Origin: Sphingobium fluviale
Lineage (GTDB): Bacteria; Pseudomonadota; Alphaproteobacteria; Sphingomonadales; Sphingomonadaceae
Direction: 5' to 3'
Length of the DNA: 64,000 nt
Assembly: GCF_004122115.1 (NCBI RefSeq)
Contig: NZ_SBKP01000013.1
Coordinates: forward strand, 18,713 to 82,712
The notes below the pieces were generated by a model, which saw only the letters and a list, made by a program, of their open reading frames with translations, had not been told where the DNA came from and searched no databases. Both the position numbers and the translations under genes were made by a program. This document shows, piece by piece, positions 21,625 through 32,459 of this stretch; position 1 is the first letter of the stretch; each line of letters begins with the position of its first letter.

Positions 21625-22878
21625 ATGATGTGGGCGCACAGGCGGGTGTTGACGGCGAGCCTCGTCGGCACGGCGGTCGAGTTCTACGATTTCTATATCT
21701 ATGCCACAGCCGCCTCGCTCGTGTTCGGCCCGTTGTTCTTCCCCTCCACCTCGCCGGCCACACAGCTCATGGCATCCTACGCCAGCTTTGCCGTCGCTTT
21801 CTTCGCGCGGCCACTGGGAGCGGCGGTATTCGGTCATTATGGTGACAAGATCGGGCGCAAGTCCACACTGGTCGTCTCGCTGATGCTGATGGGTGGCTCG
21901 ACCCTCGCCATCGCATTTCTGCCGACCTATCAGGCGATCGGCTTCTGGGCGCCGTTGCTGCTGTGCCTCATGCGCTTTGGCCAGGGCTTTGGGCTGGGCG
22001 GCGAATGGGGCGGCGCGGCGCTGCTGGCGACGGAGAACGCTCCGCCGGGTTGGCGCGCGCGCTTCGGCATGGTGCCGCAGCTCGGCGCGCCGGTGGGCTT
22101 CCTGTTCGCCAACGGGCTGTTCCTGCTACTGGGGCGCTATCTCGATGACGCGCAGTTCATGAGCTGGGGCTGGCGCATCCCGTTCCTCGCCAGCGCGATC
22201 CTCGTTATCCTTGGGCTGTGGATTCGCCTCAAGATCACGGAAACGCCTGAATTCGCCGTGATCCTTGAGCGGCAGGAGGCCGCAAAAGCGCCAGCCATAG
22301 CCGTGATCCGCGAGCATCCCGGCGCGCTGCTCGCAGGAACCTTTGCCGCCGTCGCTTGCTTCGCGATCTTTTACATCACCACGGCATTTGCGCTGGGCTA
22401 TGGCACCGCGACGCTGGGGATAGCGCGCGAGCATTTCCTCGTGCTTCAGCTTATTGCCATTATGTTCATGGCGCTGAGCATCATTCTTTCCGGCTGGTGG
22501 TCTGATGTGCGCTCGCCCCGCTCTGTGCTGATCGCCGGATGCGTGATGAGCGTGCCGATGGGCATCGCCTTCGGGCCGCTATTGGGGCTGGCGAGCGATG
22601 CGGGCATATTGCTTGCGCTCTCAAGCGGCCTTTCCGTCATGGGCTTTGTCTATGGGCCGCTGGGCGCGTTTCTGCCCTCGCTGTTCCCGGTGCGGCTGCG
22701 CTATTCCGGCATATCCTTCGCGTTCAACATGGGCGGCATATTCGGCGGGGCGCTTGCGCCCATCGTCGCGACGGCGCTGGTGGCGCGCTGGAGCGCGAGT
22801 GCGGCGGGCCTCTATATGTCTGCCGCAGCGGCCCTTAGCCTGATTGCGCTGATGGCGCGGAACCATAGACGGGCTTGA
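21625..22878 (+). CDS. MFS transporter, metabolite:H+ symporter (MHS) type
   Basis: 417 aa from ATG 21625, just after a GAGGG. An in-frame ATG at 21586 lies within the methyltransferase gene. Twelve hydrophobic segments are apparent. The start VGTAVEFYDFYIYATAASLVFG and the loop GHYGDKIGRKSTL are the MHS signature, shared with ProP, ShiA and citrate/alpha-ketoglutarate carriers. GQGFGLGGEWGGAALLATENAPP is the second conserved block. It probably imports an organic acid or zwitterion with H+. The substrate is unknown. Confidence 0.88.
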   Translation: MMWAHRRVLTASLVGTAVEFYDFYIYATAASLVFGPLFFPSTSPATQLMASYASFAVAFFARPLGAAVFGHYGDKIGRKSTLVVSLMLMGGSTLAIAFLPTYQAIGFWAPLLLCLMRFGQGFGLGGEWGGAALLATENAPPGWRARFGMVPQLGAPVGFLFANGLFLLLGRYLDDAQFMSWGWRIPFLASAILVILGLWIRLKITETPEFAVILERQEAAKAPAIAVIREHPGALLAGTFAAVACFAIFYITTAFALGYGTATLGIAREHFLVLQLIAIMFMALSIILSGWWSDVRSPRSVLIAGCVMSVPMGIAFGPLLGLASDAGILLALSSGLSVMGFVYGPLGAFLPSLFPVRLRYSGISFAFNMGGIFGGALAPIVATALVARWSASAAGLYMSAAAALSLIALMARNHRRA

Positions 22879-22917
22879 CGCGTTGAGCGCGACGCGCAAG
22901 GCTGCCCGCCGTTCCCG

Positions 22918-24099
22918 ATGATAGAGTTTTTCCGGTCCATGCCCTCCCAGCCACTACTGTCCCTGTCAGCCAGCCCCAGCCCTGCCGGTTTCGATCTCGA
23001 ACTGGCGGAGCTGCGCCATATGGTTCATCTCTCACAGCAGTGGCTCTCCAGCCATATCGTACCGATTCTGCTCGCGACGATGGTCGGCCTCGCGCTCTAT
23101 CTCGTGATGGCGCTGGTGCGCCGCAGCCTGGCCCGCAGGCGGAGGGTGGAGCACGGCCAGCCCGATATGGCGGCGATTCTTGTGCGCACCTTCTCACGCA
23201 CCACGCATATTTTCATGATCTTGGCCGCGGCGCGGCTGGTCGTGGGATACGCCTATCCGCCGGAGCTGATCTTCACCACGATCCGCTTCCTCTTCACCAT
23301 AGTGGCGGTGTTTCAGGGCGCGATCTGGACGCGCGAGTTCATCCTCGGCCTGATCGAGCGCCGGGCCGAGGAAGATGGCCGGGGCGAGACACTGGCGAAC
23401 GCGATGGGGCTGATCCGTGTACTCGTCACCTTCACGCTCTTCGCAATCGCCGCGATCATGGTGCTCGATAATCTGGGCGTCAACGTCACCGGGCTGGTGG
23501 CGGGGCTTGGTATTGGCGGCATAGCTATCGGCCTTGCCGCGCAGGGCATCTTTTCCGACCTGTTTTCGGCGCTCTCGATCATTTTCGACAAGCCATTTCG
23601 CAAGGGTGACACGATCCAATTCGGTACGACCACAGCGACGGTGGAGCATATCGGCCTCAAGAGCACCCGGCTGCGCTCGGTCGATGGCGAGCAGAGGATC
23701 GTCGCGAATGCGAAACTGCTGGAGCAGGAGATTATCAATTATAACGACATCGCGGTGCGGCGTTATCTCTTGCCGCTGGGGCTGGTCTATCAGACCCCGC
23801 CCGACAAGGCAGAGCGCGTGCCGGAGATCGTGAAGCGAGCGGTAAAGGAGGCCGGCGCGGAGTTTCAGCGCGCAGGTTTCGTGCGCTTCGGCGCGAGCAG
23901 CCTCGATTACGAGGTCTATTTCATCGTGCACGGGCATGACATAGACCATGCGACGGCGGTGCGGCACAAGGTGGGAATCGCGATTTTGCGGCATTTCGCG
24001 GCCGAGGGACTGGAATTCGCCTATCCAACACAGACGACCTTCACCGCCGCGCCGGATGGCACCTATGTCTGGCCCTACGCACAGCCTAAAGAAAGCTGA
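22918..24099 (+). CDS. MscS-family mechanosensitive channel
   Basis: 393 aa. Four membrane segments are visible (about residues 45-65, 93-112, 118-138 and 160-195), the last being the pore helix region LVAGLGIGGIAIGLAAQGIFSDLFSALSIIFDKPF with its Gly/Ala zipper. The cytoplasmic beta domain GDTIQFGTTTATVEHIGLKSTRLRS follows, then the C-terminal alpha-beta cage. It opens under membrane tension to release solutes. Its stop (24097-24099) abuts the stop of the convergent epimerase gene with no spare base. Confidence 0.93.
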   Translation: MIEFFRSMPSQPLLSLSASPSPAGFDLELAELRHMVHLSQQWLSSHIVPILLATMVGLALYLVMALVRRSLARRRRVEHGQPDMAAILVRTFSRTTHIFMILAAARLVVGYAYPPELIFTTIRFLFTIVAVFQGAIWTREFILGLIERRAEEDGRGETLANAMGLIRVLVTFTLFAIAAIMVLDNLGVNVTGLVAGLGIGGIAIGLAAQGIFSDLFSALSIIFDKPFRKGDTIQFGTTTATVEHIGLKSTRLRSVDGEQRIVANAKLLEQEIINYNDIAVRRYLLPLGLVYQTPPDKAERVPEIVKRAVKEAGAEFQRAGFVRFGASSLDYEVYFIVHGHDIDHATAVRHKVGIAILRHFAAEGLEFAYPTQTTFTAAPDGTYVWPYAQPKES

Positions 24100-25104
24100 T
24101 TAGCCCGGCAGACCCCATAATGTGCCTGGGTGCAGCAGCCCATCGCGCACCGCGAGGCCCGCCTCCCTGTCTTTCGCCAGCAGCAGCGCGCCATCAAGGT
24201 CCACCCATTCCGCACGGCTGCCGAGCAGGAAGGCGGGCGCTATGCCGAGCGAGGTGGACAGCATACAGCCGATCATCAGCCGCTTGCCTTGCTGGTGCGC
24301 CATGTCGGCCAGCCCAATGCCCTCCGTCAGCCCGCCCGCCTTATCCAGCTTGATGTTGATCACCGGAAAGTCGGCAAGGCGCGGCATGTCTGCCCGGTCC
24401 TGACAGCTTTCGTCCGCGCAAAACGGCACCGGGGTGGCGATCCCGGCAAGCTGCGCTTCCTCGCCGTGGCGGATAGGCTGCTCGATCAGCTCCACCCCCA
24501 GCGCGGCAAGGGCGGATGCTTCGGCCTCCAGATCATGCCCGTTCCAGCTTTCATTGGCATCGACAATCAGCCGCGCATCGGGCGCGCCGGCGCGCACCGC
24601 CGCGATGCGGGCCGCGTCGCCCTCTCCGCCCAGCTTGCACTTCAGCAGCGTGAAACCGCGCGCGACAGCTGCGCGGGCGTCCGTCTCCATCTGCGCCGGT
24701 TCCGAAATGCTGATCGTGAAGGCGGTGGGCAACGGCGCAGGCTTGGCCAAGCCCGCGATCTGCCACACGGGCGCGCCTGTATATCGGGCTTCCCAATCCC
24801 ACAGCGCGCAATCGAGCGCGTTGCGCGCCGCGCCGCGCGGCATCTGCGCGTTCACCCGCTCGCGCGACAGGCCGCCTGCCCCGGCTTCGTCAGCATAGGC
24901 ACGGATCGCCGCCGCGCATCCTTCCGCATCCTCGCCATGATAATAGATCGGTGTCGCCTCGCCGCGCCCGACAAAGCGTCCGTCAGTGACGGTGCAGAGC
25001 ACCACATCGACATGGGTCTTCGCGCCCCGGCTGATCGTGAACGCGCCAGCCACCAGCCAGCGCTCCACGGCAACGCTCTCAAGGCGGACTAAAGGGCGGA
25101 TCAT
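24100..25104 (-). CDS. Dipeptide (L-Ala-D/L-Glu) epimerase, enolase superfamily
   Basis: 334 aa. Enolase-superfamily layout: N-terminal capping domain, then a TIM barrel with the acid/base Lys pair KCK at 155-157, metal ligands Asp182 (VDANES), Glu208 (ELIEQP) and Asp231 (CADESC), and Lys252 (INIKLDKAGG). The DxD-like C-terminal GCMLSTSLGIA region matches the Ala-Glu epimerase subgroup that recycles murein peptides. Other dipeptide specificities are possible. It is co-directional with phaZ, 18 bp downstream of it. Confidence 0.87.
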   Translation of the reverse strand: MIRPLVRLESVAVERWLVAGAFTISRGAKTHVDVVLCTVTDGRFVGRGEATPIYYHGEDAEGCAAAIRAYADEAGAGGLSRERVNAQMPRGAARNALDCALWDWEARYTGAPVWQIAGLAKPAPLPTAFTISISEPAQMETDARAAVARGFTLLKCKLGGEGDAARIAAVRAGAPDARLIVDANESWNGHDLEAEASALAALGVELIEQPIRHGEEAQLAGIATPVPFCADESCQDRADMPRLADFPVINIKLDKAGGLTEGIGLADMAHQQGKRLMIGCMLSTSLGIAPAFLLGSRAEWVDLDGALLLAKDREAGLAVRDGLLHPGTLWGLPG

Positions 25105-25122
25105 CTGATCTGCGTCCGCCGA

Positions 25123-26346
25123 TCAGCCGTTATGCGTGGCGATCCACTCCTCAACCACGGGTGCGATTTTGGTGCGCCACTTGTTGCCGTTGAATATGCC
25201 ATAATGGCCCGCGCCTTTGGCCATGTAATATTTCTTTTTCTCTTCGGGCAGGCCAGTCGAGATCTTCAAGGCCGCCTTGGTCTGGCCGAGGCCGGAAATG
25301 TCATCACGCTCGCCCTCGATTGCGAGAATCGCAACGTCCTTGATCGCGCCGGTATCGATGGTTTTGCCGCGATGCACAAATTCACCTTTGGGCAGGCTGT
25401 GCTTCTGGAACACCTCCTGCACCGTCTGGAGATAGAATTCCGCCGTCATGTCGCAGACAGAGCGATATTCGTCATAAAAGTCCTTGGTCATGTCTGCGCT
25501 GGCGTCGTCGCCGTCGACCAGATGCTTGAACATTTCCCAGTGGCTCATCATGTGGTTGCCAAGGTTCATAGACATGAACCCGGCAAGCTGCATGAAGCCG
25601 GGATAGACCCGCCGCCCGGCGCCCGCATACTGAAATGGCACGGTAGCCACCACATTCTGCTCGAACCAGCTGATAGGCCGTTCGGTCGCCAGCGTGTTGA
25701 CCACGGTGGGCGCCTCGCGCGTGTCGATCGGCCCGCCCATCATCGTCAAGGTGCGCGGGCGGTTGGGATCATTCGCAGCAGACATCAGGCAGGTTGCGGC
25801 ATAGCAGGGCACCGAAGGCTGGCACACCGCCAGCATATGTGCACCCGGCCCGATATGGCCCATCCAGTCGATCAGATAGTCGATATAGTCATCGAGATCG
25901 AAATTTCCGTCGCTCATCGGCACATTGCGCGCATCTCGCCAGTCGGTGATCCACACGTCATGTCCGGGCAGCATCCGCTCCACCGTGCCGCGCAGCAGCG
26001 TGGCGTAATGGCCAGACATCGGCGCGACGATCAGCAGCTTGGGCCTGCCCTTGGGCGCGCCCTTGACCACGAAATGCTTGAGCTGGCCGAAGTCCTTGCG
26101 CGCCTCAATCACTTCCTTGACCGCATATTCCTTGCCATCGATCACGGTGGTATCGAGGCCGAAGGCGGGCTTGCCACGCGGAGCGGAGGCGTGGGCAAAC
26201 ACCTCCAGCGCAGAGGCGAGGATCGGGCCTCCGCCGAAATAGGAAAGGGGGTTGGCGGGGTTGTTCAGAAGCTCCGCCCCGGCATTGGCCATGGCGCTGA
26301 CGCCAGCGAGCAGATTGCGATGAAACTCATAGGCACTGTACAACAT
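25123..26346 (-). CDS. phaZ: Intracellular polyhydroxyalkanoate depolymerase
   Basis: 407 aa. Matches the i-PHA depolymerase family (MLYSAYEFHRNLLAG start; LIVAPMSGHYATLLRGTVE; DVWITDWRDARNVP). The nucleophile elbow is VCQPS, with Cys175 in place of the usual Ser. This is the known feature of Ralstonia-type PhaZ, which uses a Cys. The C-terminal GAGHYGIFNGNKW supplies the catalytic His. It mobilises stored PHB for carbon. PHA genes phaR, a PhaC-like hydrolase and phaA lie 14-16 kb away in the window. SD GAGGG precedes ATG 26346. Confidence 0.95.
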   Translation of the reverse strand: MLYSAYEFHRNLLAGVSAMANAGAELLNNPANPLSYFGGGPILASALEVFAHASAPRGKPAFGLDTTVIDGKEYAVKEVIEARKDFGQLKHFVVKGAPKGRPKLLIVAPMSGHYATLLRGTVERMLPGHDVWITDWRDARNVPMSDGNFDLDDYIDYLIDWMGHIGPGAHMLAVCQPSVPCYAATCLMSAANDPNRPRTLTMMGGPIDTREAPTVVNTLATERPISWFEQNVVATVPFQYAGAGRRVYPGFMQLAGFMSMNLGNHMMSHWEMFKHLVDGDDASADMTKDFYDEYRSVCDMTAEFYLQTVQEVFQKHSLPKGEFVHRGKTIDTGAIKDVAILAIEGERDDISGLGQTKAALKISTGLPEEKKKYYMAKGAGHYGIFNGNKWRTKIAPVVEEWIATHNG

Positions 26347-26388
26347 TTTTTTGGACCCTCATTGAGGCATTGCCGGCAGCATATACCG

Positions 26389-26437
26389 AAATGATTTTCA
26401 GGTTATTATCGCGCTGCACAATAGGCAAATGATTTTC
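26389..26437. promoter_or_regulatory. Twin 11-bp direct repeat between phaZ and ABC exporter
   Basis: AAATGATTTTC occurs at 26389-26399 and again at 26427-26437, 38 bp apart, in the AT-richer 161-bp divergent gap. Repeats at this spacing could be a regulator site for phaZ or for the ABC gene. No known factor with this site is recognised. Confidence 0.35.
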
Positions 26438-26507
26438 TGTGCGGCGCGATTGCGGCTGATGCCAACGGCCCATTGAGAAAGACGTACGCCACTGCTAAGC
26501 GCCTCGC

Positions 26508-28328
<1,821 letters not shown>

Positions 28329-28353
28329 GAGCAGCGGGCGCGAGAGCCGGAGC

Positions 28354-30036
28354 CTATCGCGTCAGCTTCTTGTATGCGAGGCTGGTCGGGCGGTCCGCAG
28401 CATCGCCAAGGCGGCGGCGCTTGTCTTCTTCATATGCGTCGAAGTTGCCCTCGAACCACTCGACATGGCTGTTGCCCTCGAACGCGAGGATATGAGTCGC
28501 GAGGCGATCGAGAAAGAAGCGATCGTGGCTGATGACCACGGCGCAACCTGCGAAATTCTCGATAGCATCTTCCAGCGCGCCCAGCGTTTCCACGTCCAGG
28601 TCGTTGGTCGGTTCGTCGAGCAGCAGCACGTTGCCGCCGGTCTTCAGCATCTTTGCCATGTGGACGCGGTTGCGCTCACCGCCGGAAAGCTTGCCGACAT
28701 TCTTCTGCTGGTCCTGCCCCTTGAAGTTGAATGCGCCGACATAGGCCCGCGTACTCATGTCAAAGCCGTTGACCTTCATATAATCCAGCCCGTCGGAGAT
28801 TTCCTCCCACACATTCTTAGAGCCATCCAGATGATCGCGGCTCTGGTCGACAAAGCCGAGATGCACGGTAGAGCCGATCTCGATGCTGCCGCTATCGGGC
28901 TTTTCCTTGCCGGTGAGGATCTTGAACAGCGTCGATTTGCCCGCGCCGTTCGGCCCGATCACGCCAACGATGCCGCCCGGCGGCAGGGTGAAGCTCAGAT
29001 CCTCGAACAACAGCTTGTCGCCAAAGGCCTTGGAGATATTTTTGACCTCGATGACCTTGCCGCCCAGCCGCTCTGGCACCTGAATGACGATCTGGGCCTT
29101 GCCGGGTGCGCGGTTTTCCTGCGCGGCGACAAGCTGCTCGAATTTCGAGATACGCGCCTTGGATTTGGTCTGGCGGCCCTTCGGCCCCTGCCGGATCCAC
29201 TCCAGCTCTTCCTTGATCGCCTTCTGGCGGCCTGATTCCTCGCGCTCTTCCTGCTCCAGCCGCTTGGACTTCTTTTCAAGATAGGTGGAGTAATTACCCT
29301 CGTAGGGATAATATTTACCGCGGTCGATTTCGAGGATCCAGCCCACCACATTATCGAGGAAATAGCGGTCGTGGGTGATCATCAGCACCGCGCCGTGATA
29401 TTCCTTCAGGTGGTTTTCCAGCCACTCCACGCTTTCGGCATCGAGATGGTTGGTCGGCTCATCGAGCAGCAGGATCGAGGGCTTCTGGATCAACAGGCGC
29501 GTAAGCGCGATGCGGCGCTTCTCGCCGCCGGAAAGGCTCTCCACGCTCCAGTCGCCCGGCGGGCAGCGCAGCGCCTCCATTGCGATCTCAAGCTGGTTGT
29601 CGAGCGTCCATCCATCGACAGCGTCGATATGTTCCTGAAGCTCGCCCATCTCTGTCATCAAGGCATCGAAATCCACGTCTTCCGGCGGATCGGCCATGAT
29701 CATGCTGATCTCATTGAAGCGATCGAGCTTGTCGGCGATGTCGCGCGCGCCGTCTTTCACATTTTCCAGCACGGTCTTGGTCGGGTCCAGCTCTGGCTCC
29801 TGCGCCAGATAGCCGACCGTGATATTCTCGCCCGGCCATGCCTCTCCGGTAAAATCGGTGTCGATCCCGGCCATGATCTTCATCAGCGTCGATTTACCGG
29901 CTCCGTTGGGGCCGACGATGCCGATCTTCGCACCAAAGTAAAATTGCAGGTTTATGTTGTTCAGCACCGGCTTTTGCGCGCCGGGGAAAGATTTGGTCAT
30001 GCCCTTCATGACATAGGCATATTGCGCACCGCTCAT
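28354..30036 (-). CDS. ettA: Energy-dependent translational throttle protein EttA (ABC-F)
   Basis: 560 aa. Two tandem ABC domains without membrane segments. Walker A motifs are GPNGAGKSTLM (N-terminal) and GPNGAGKSTLF (C-terminal), with signatures LSGGEKRRIALTR and LSGGERNRVHMAK. Between them lies the charged interdomain linker (RLEQEEREESGRQKAIKEEL) that reaches the ribosomal E site. The N-terminal YAYVMKGMTKSFPG and C-terminal SLAYKKLTR match the EttA subgroup. It gates the first peptide bond according to the ATP/ADP ratio. Confidence 0.93.
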   Translation of the reverse strand: MSGAQYAYVMKGMTKSFPGAQKPVLNNINLQFYFGAKIGIVGPNGAGKSTLMKIMAGIDTDFTGEAWPGENITVGYLAQEPELDPTKTVLENVKDGARDIADKLDRFNEISMIMADPPEDVDFDALMTEMGELQEHIDAVDGWTLDNQLEIAMEALRCPPGDWSVESLSGGEKRRIALTRLLIQKPSILLLDEPTNHLDAESVEWLENHLKEYHGAVLMITHDRYFLDNVVGWILEIDRGKYYPYEGNYSTYLEKKSKRLEQEEREESGRQKAIKEELEWIRQGPKGRQTKSKARISKFEQLVAAQENRAPGKAQIVIQVPERLGGKVIEVKNISKAFGDKLLFEDLSFTLPPGGIVGVIGPNGAGKSTLFKILTGKEKPDSGSIEIGSTVHLGFVDQSRDHLDGSKNVWEEISDGLDYMKVNGFDMSTRAYVGAFNFKGQDQQKNVGKLSGGERNRVHMAKMLKTGGNVLLLDEPTNDLDVETLGALEDAIENFAGCAVVISHDRFFLDRLATHILAFEGNSHVEWFEGNFDAYEEDKRRRLGDAADRPTSLAYKKLTR

Positions 30037-30165
30037 GATCGGTTGGCTCCGCTCGGATGGTTAAGGAATGGATGGCTGCGCGTTAGCGCAGCGCGTCCGC
30101 AATGGCAAATGGCTTCCGCGACCAACCGCAGATCACCCTTGCACAAAAATAAAAGCTATGTAGTA

Positions 30166-30190
30166 GAGAATCGTTCGTCGCGCGATTCTC
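30166..30190. repeat. 8-bp inverted repeat upstream of ettA and the lipoprotein gene
   Basis: GAGAATCG (30166-30173) and CGATTCTC (30183-30190) are perfect arms around a 9-nt loop in the divergent 277-bp gap 30037-30313. It could be an operator or an mRNA hairpin. Nothing else in the gap is decisive. Confidence 0.4.
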
Positions 30191-30313
30191 AACAGGACGC
30201 TCGGTGGCAAAAAAGAGTTGATTTGTTGACTTGATGCGTTAATTCGGTGCGCTCGCATGTGTGAAACTGTTAAGGTTTACATGAGCGAGACACGCTATTG
30301 GGAGCCTAACAAG

Positions 30314-30514
30314 ATGAAGAAGATCGCTGTTGTTTTTGCTTCGGCTGGCCTGCTGGCACTTGCCGCTTGCGGTTCGAAGCCGGAAGAAGCCGCCAACAAT
30401 GCTGCAAACGTTGTTGATAACGCTGCTAACGCCGTTGAGAACGCTGCTGCCAACGTTGCAAACGTTGCTGACAACGCCGCCAACACTGCCGAGAACGCCG
30501 CTAACGCGATGTAA
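30314..30514 (+). CDS. Small lipoprotein with Asn/Ala heptad repeats
   Basis: 66 aa from ATG 30314, with GGAG ten bases upstream. The signal peptide MKKIAVVFASAGLLALAAC has a lipobox, Cys19 being the lipidation site. The mature part is almost only Ala, Asn, Val, Asp and Glu in a seven-residue pattern, NAANVVD-NAANAVE-NAAANVA and so on. The pattern recalls the heptads of Braun's lipoprotein, suggesting an oligomeric helix anchored in a membrane. It lacks the C-terminal Lys needed for Lpp-type attachment to peptidoglycan. No enzymatic motif. It has its own terminator, so it is probably a monocistronic, well-expressed gene. The function is unknown. Confidence 0.8.
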   Translation: MKKIAVVFASAGLLALAACGSKPEEAANNAANVVDNAANAVENAAANVANVADNAANTAENAANAM

Positions 30515-30541
30515 TCTTGGGCGCTGTTGCGCACATAATCA

Positions 30542-30573
30542 GGCGGGATGGCCCAGTGCCTCCCGCCTTTTTT
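30542..30573 (+). terminator. Intrinsic terminator of the heptad lipoprotein gene
   Basis: GGCGGGA (30542-30548) pairs with TCCCGCC (30561-30567) over a 12-nt loop, followed by six T (30568-30573). It lies 28 bp past the stop. A textbook rho-independent structure. Confidence 0.88.
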
Positions 30574-30590
30574 ATTGCCTGCCGGACAAG

Positions 30591-30624
30591 AAAAACCGCG
30601 CCGGAGCAGGTTACTCCGGCGCGG
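30591..30624 (-). terminator. Intrinsic terminator of the pdhC-lpd operon
   Basis: Perfect 11-bp arms (30614-30624 and 30596-30606) with a 7-nt loop, followed on the minus strand by TTTTT (30595-30591). It lies 28 bp past the lpd stop and faces the terminator at 30542-30573, so the two convergent units are cleanly insulated. Confidence 0.88.
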
Positions 30625-30652
30625 CCACTGATGGCTGTATCCCCTCCGCGCG

Positions 30653-32065
30653 TCACATATGCAGCGCACGCCCATAGGCAGAGAGCACGCTCTCGTGCAT
30701 CATTTCACTCAGGGTCGGGTGCGGGAACACGGTGTTCATCAGTTCCGCCTCGGTCGTCTCCAGCGTCTTGCCGACGACATAGCCCTGAATCAGCTCCGTC
30801 ACTTCCGCGCCGATCATGTGCGCACCCAGCAGCTCTCCGGTCGCAGCATCGAACACGGTCTTGATGAAGCCCTCGGCCTCGCCCAGCGCAATCGCCTTAC
30901 CATTGCCGATGAACGGGAAATTCCCGACCTTCACCGTATAGCCCGCTTCCTTCGCCTTCGCCTCGGTTAGGCCGACAGACGCGATCTGCGGGTGGCAATA
31001 GGTGCACCCCGGAATATTGCGCACATCCATCGCATGCGGGTGCACATCCTTGTTGCCCAACGCCTGAGCAATGGCCTCGGCGGCGATCACGCCCTCGTGG
31101 CTTGCCTTGTGCGCCAGCCATGGCGGCGCGGTGATGTCGCCAATCGCCCACAGTCCGTCCACATTGGTGCGGCACAGGCCATCAGTCTTGATATGGCCCT
31201 TCACCTGCTCGACGCCCAGCGCCTCCAGCCCGATATTTTCGCTGTTAGGCACGATGCCGATAGCAACGATGCAATGGCTATAGTCGCCAGAGACGATTTT
31301 GCCATCCTTGCCTTTGATCTTTGCGGAAACGCCCGTTGCGGTGGCTTTCAGCTCCTCGACCCCCGCGCCAGTGAGGATGGTCATGCCCTGTTTGGCAAGC
31401 GCCTTTTCAAGGAAGGCAGAAACATCCGCATCCTCGACAGGCACGATGCGGTCCATCATCTCGACCACGGTCACATCTGCGCCCATATCGTTGTAAAAAC
31501 TCGCAAACTCGATGCCGATGGCGCCAGAGCCGATGACGAGCAGCTTTGTGGGCATCTCTGGCGGGGTCATGGCGTGGCGATAGGTCCATATGCGCTTGCC
31601 GTCTGCCGGCGCGAACGGCAGATCGCGCGCCCGCGCGCCGGTGGCGATGATGATGTGCTTGGCGGTGAGTTCTTCGGTCTTGCCATCCTTGGTCACGGCA
31701 AGCCTGCCTTTGCCGGTTATCGTGCCCTCGCCCATATGCACGGTGATCTTGTTCTTCTTCATCAGGTGGGTGACGCCCTGATTGAGCTGTTTCGCCACCC
31801 CGCGCGAGCGCGCGACGACCGCGTTGATATCGGCGCTGATCTTCTCCGCCGCGAGGCCATAGGCGCTGGCATGGCTCATATAGTGAAAGATCTCGGCAGA
31901 GCGCAGCAGCGCCTTGGTGGGGATGCAGCCCCAATTGAGACAGATGCCGCCCAGATTCTCGCGCTCCACAATCCCGACCTTGAGGCCAAGCTGGCTCGCA
32001 CGGATCGCCGCGACATAGCCGCCAGGGCCGGAGCCGAGGACAATAAGGTCATACGTGTTTGACAT
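30653..32065 (-). CDS. lpdA: Dihydrolipoyl dehydrogenase (E3)
   Basis: 470 aa. FAD site GSGPGG (residues 11-16). The redox disulfide GGICLNWGCIPTK has Cys42 and Cys47. The NAD-binding GSGAIGIEFASFY and the C-terminal HPTLSEMMHE carry the catalytic His-Glu pair. It reoxidises lipoyl groups of pyruvate dehydrogenase and related complexes. It is the last gene of the operon pdhC-thioesterase-lpd, so it is most likely the pyruvate dehydrogenase E3. Confidence 0.96.
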   Translation of the reverse strand: MSNTYDLIVLGSGPGGYVAAIRASQLGLKVGIVERENLGGICLNWGCIPTKALLRSAEIFHYMSHASAYGLAAEKISADINAVVARSRGVAKQLNQGVTHLMKKNKITVHMGEGTITGKGRLAVTKDGKTEELTAKHIIIATGARARDLPFAPADGKRIWTYRHAMTPPEMPTKLLVIGSGAIGIEFASFYNDMGADVTVVEMMDRIVPVEDADVSAFLEKALAKQGMTILTGAGVEELKATATGVSAKIKGKDGKIVSGDYSHCIVAIGIVPNSENIGLEALGVEQVKGHIKTDGLCRTNVDGLWAIGDITAPPWLAHKASHEGVIAAEAIAQALGNKDVHPHAMDVRNIPGCTYCHPQIASVGLTEAKAKEAGYTVKVGNFPFIGNGKAIALGEAEGFIKTVFDAATGELLGAHMIGAEVTELIQGYVVGKTLETTEAELMNTVFPHPTLSEMMHESVLSAYGRALHM

Positions 32066-32069
32066 TATT

Positions 32070-32459
32070 TCACTTTCCTAGATCGGATGAGATGGTGCGC
32101 GGGGTGTTATTTTCGTCCACCGCCACAAATGTAAAGCAGCCGGTTGCGGTAAGGCAAGCGTCGTCCCCATCCCGCTCGCGCCGCCAGCCTTCCGCGGAGA
32201 TGGTCATCGACGTGCGCCCGGATTTCTCCAGCGTGGCATAGACCGACAGCTCCTCGCCCACCAGCATCCCCGCCGGAAACGTGAAATCGCTTGCCGCGAC
32301 GAGGATCGCCCGGCCCTTGGAGTGGCGGGAGGCGAGCGACGCCGCGCCCAGCGCCATCTGGCTCATGATCCACCCGCCAAACACCCCGCCATAGGGGTTG
32401 AGATCCGTCGGCATCGCGGTGAGCCGGATGATGGGGTGGCCTTCGGGAGGCGCTGTCAC
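32070..32459 (-). CDS. Acyl-CoA thioesterase, hotdog fold (YciA-like)
   Basis: 129 aa. Single hotdog domain with the family signature [19 protein letters not shown] (the helix carrying the catalytic Asn/Gly region) and [23 protein letters not shown]. It hydrolyses acyl-CoA thioesters. It sits between pdhC (4-bp overlap) and lpd (4-bp gap), a conserved insertion that suggests a role in adjusting acetyl-CoA or CoA levels around pyruvate dehydrogenase. That role is inference. Confidence 0.88.
   Translation of the reverse strand: MTAPPEGHPIIRLTAMPTDLNPYGGVFGGWIMSQMALGAASLASRHSKGRAILVAASDFTFPAGMLVGEELSVYATLEKSGRTSMTISAEGWRRERDGDDACLTATGCFTFVAVDENNTPRTISSDLGK

Noticed and set aside
25132..26394. 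420-aa plus-strand frame opposite phaZ
   Set aside because: Shadow of phaZ with His/Arg/Gly-rich composition and no recognisable domain.
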